This document shows positions 5,235 through 6,383 of a stretch of DNA of 6,383 nucleotides, one piece after another; positions within the stretch are counted from its first letter, which is position 1, and each line of letters begins with the position of its first letter. The stretch lies in assembly GCA_003249585.1 (NCBI GenBank), contig QKIM01000242.1, forward strand, positions 1-6,383. The letters run 5' to 3'. A model generated the notes under the pieces. That model did no database searches. It saw only the letters and a list, made by a program, of their open reading frames with translations, and had not been told where the DNA came from. This stretch comes from Deltaproteobacteria bacterium (GTDB taxonomy: Bacteria; Myxococcota_A; Polyangia; HGW-17). Position numbers and translations under genes: made by a program.

Positions 5235-6383
5235 TCATCCCCCCCACCCGGGCAGCGCAGGCATCTCACCGGCTTCGTACCCCGCGCGCATGACGTCGGC
5301 CAGCCCCTCCACCCAGCGCAGGCGTCCGGCGGAGGTTTCGGTGATGCGCACCCTGTCGTCGCCGTAGACCAAGGGCATCGCACCCGATCGCTCCAGGGCC
5401 TCCACGAACGCCACATGAGGTCGCGCCGTCTCCAGGCCGCAGGGTGGAAAGGCCACCGCCTCCGGCCAGGCGCGGACCGCCTCCACGCTCTTCCACAGCT
5501 TCCGGACCTGGGGGCTGGAGTCGGGGTGCGGGTACGTCCACACCGATCCGTCCCGGTGCCGGGCCGTCATGGGCTCTCCGCCTCCGGGACAGGTGACCGT
5601 CCCCTCCTCGAATTCCAGCGTGAAGCTGGGTTCGGCAACCTCCCCCTCGGCGATGGCGTGGGATACCAGGAAGAGGAACTCCGCCCCACTGTCCGTGGCC
5701 AGGCGGACCGCCGCGGTGTCGAAGGTCTCGATGTGGTTGGCCCGGGCCAGACGAGCCTCCATGACGAGGGGCTCGGCGCTACGGTCCATGGCGCCGCCCA
5801 GGAGGAAGAGCAGGTTGTGGAGGTGATGCGCCATGGCGTTGCTCGCGGGGCTGTCGAGGATCCATCGCCCGGCGGGGTCCCGCTTGCGGCCGGCCCAGGC
5901 GTTGCGGCCGTAGTACGCCTCCGTGCGGGGCCACAGCGTGAGCGCCCGACCGAGGAGAGGTCGACCGAGACGGCCGCGTAGGATATCCGCCTTGAGCGCG
6001 AGAACGGATTCGGCGAAGGACCACTGGAAGCCCACCGCCACGAAGCGCCCCGCCCGGTCCCGGGCCGCGATCATGCGATCCACGTCGGCGGTACACCCCG
6101 CTGCGGGCTTCTCCAGGAGGACGTGGCTGCCTGCCGCCAGCGCCGTGCAGGCGTGGTCGGCGTGGAGCTGGATGGGAGAGGAGATCACGGCCAGGTCGGC
6201 CCGGCGCTCGCGGTGGAAGTCCTCCAGGGTGGCGTAGACGGGCACCGCCCGGGCCTCCAGATCGGCCACCCTGCGGCACCGCCCGGGCTCGGGATCCACC
6301 CCGCCGACGATGCGGCACCCGGCTCCCCTCGGGTCGTCCAGGAAGGCGTCGAGGTACACCTCGCCGTAGCCCCCGAGGGCGAC
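5235..6383 (-). CDS. Gfo/Idh/MocA-family NAD(P)-dependent oxidoreductase (5' end outside window)
   Basis: 382 codons are visible and the frame stays open to the window edge. The visible N-terminus VALGGYGEVYLDAF is the Rossmann dinucleotide loop of this family, so the true start lies a few codons beyond 6383; the GTG at 6359 lies inside that motif and is not the start. Next come IVGGVDPEP (second strand with the Asp that usually contacts the cofactor ribose), VISSPIQLHADHA, and the family hallmark EKP at visible residues 91-93 (HVLLEKPAAG). The C-terminal part has DSPASNAMAHHLHNLLFLLG, where the His residues are candidates for the catalytic His of the substrate domain. The length is normal for the family, which oxidises or reduces sugars, inositols and related compounds; the substrate cannot be read from sequence. 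It is on the same strand as the respiratory operon but 575 bases away, so probably a separate unit. The first Gly of the usual GxGxxG appears as Ala. Confidence 0.92.
   Translation of the reverse strand, partial: VALGGYGEVYLDAFLDDPRGAGCRIVGGVDPEPGRCRRVADLEARAVPVYATLEDFHRERRADLAVISSPIQLHADHACTALAAGSHVLLEKPAAGCTADVDRMIAARDRAGRFVAVGFQWSFAESVLALKADILRGRLGRPLLGRALTLWPRTEAYYGRNAWAGRKRDPAGRWILDSPASNAMAHHLHNLLFLLGGAMDRSAEPLVMEARLARANHIETFDTAAVRLATDSGAEFLFLVSHAIAEGEVAEPSFTLEFEEGTVTCPGGGEPMTARHRDGSVWTYPHPDSSPQVRKLWKSVEAVRAWPEAVAFPPCGLETARPHVAFVEALERSGAMPLVYGDDRVRITETSAGRLRWVEGLADVMRAGYEAGEMPALPGWGG

Noticed and set aside
4902..5981. 359-codon plus-strand frame across the intergenic region into the oxidoreductase gene
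   Set aside because: More than half is antisense to a clear Gfo/Idh/MocA gene and the rest is Pro/Ser/Arg-rich with no domain.
6357..6359. GTG as the start codon of the oxidoreductase
   Set aside because: The frame continues upstream as V-A-L-G-G-Y-G-E, the dinucleotide-binding loop, so the start is beyond the window edge.

Overview
The window is GC-rich and densely coded, and every gene I can support lies on the minus strand, so transcription runs from high to low coordinates. No rRNA, tRNA, insertion sequence or CRISPR array is visible. The gene content points to an anaerobic or respiratory bacterium of the Desulfobacterota (former Deltaproteobacteria) type or a similar high-GC lineage. 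The pointers are a membrane-anchored HdrD-like iron-sulfur protein of the Hmc/Tmc/DsrMK group, a cysteine-bearing PAS histidine kinase, and an adjacent Rrf1-like response regulator. This placement is inference, since no marker gene is present.

From right to left: (1) 6383-5235 is a Gfo/Idh/MocA-family oxidoreductase whose 5' end lies outside the window. (2) 5234-4660 is about 575 bases without a convincing gene. It holds a purine-rich minus strand with a possible G-quadruplex, a perfect 18-bp palindrome (4803-4820) that looks like an operator, and GC-rich hairpins just before the next start codon. (3) 4659-2028 is a tightly packed three-gene block: a divergent macro-domain protein, a five-helix NarI/HmcE-like membrane subunit joined to it by an ATGA stop/start overlap, and an HmcF/TmcB/HdrD-like protein with two [4Fe-4S] motifs and a CCG domain. 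(4) After a 52-base spacer with two small hairpins come a CheY-like response regulator (1975-1562), a tandem-PAS histidine kinase (1549-83) and the first 30 codons of a second response regulator (90-1).

Working model: the membrane subunit and the HdrD-like subunit form a two-part complex passing electrons between the quinone pool and cytoplasmic or membrane redox partners. The downstream two-component genes may sense redox or ligand state through their Cys-containing PAS domains. The order HmcE-like, HmcF-like, response regulator recalls the end of the Desulfovibrio hmc operon (hmcE, hmcF, rrf1). Here the cytochrome c and other subunits are absent from the visible segment, and a macro-domain protein heads the operon instead. 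That macro-domain coupling to a respiratory module, with the palindrome upstream, is the most unusual point in the window.
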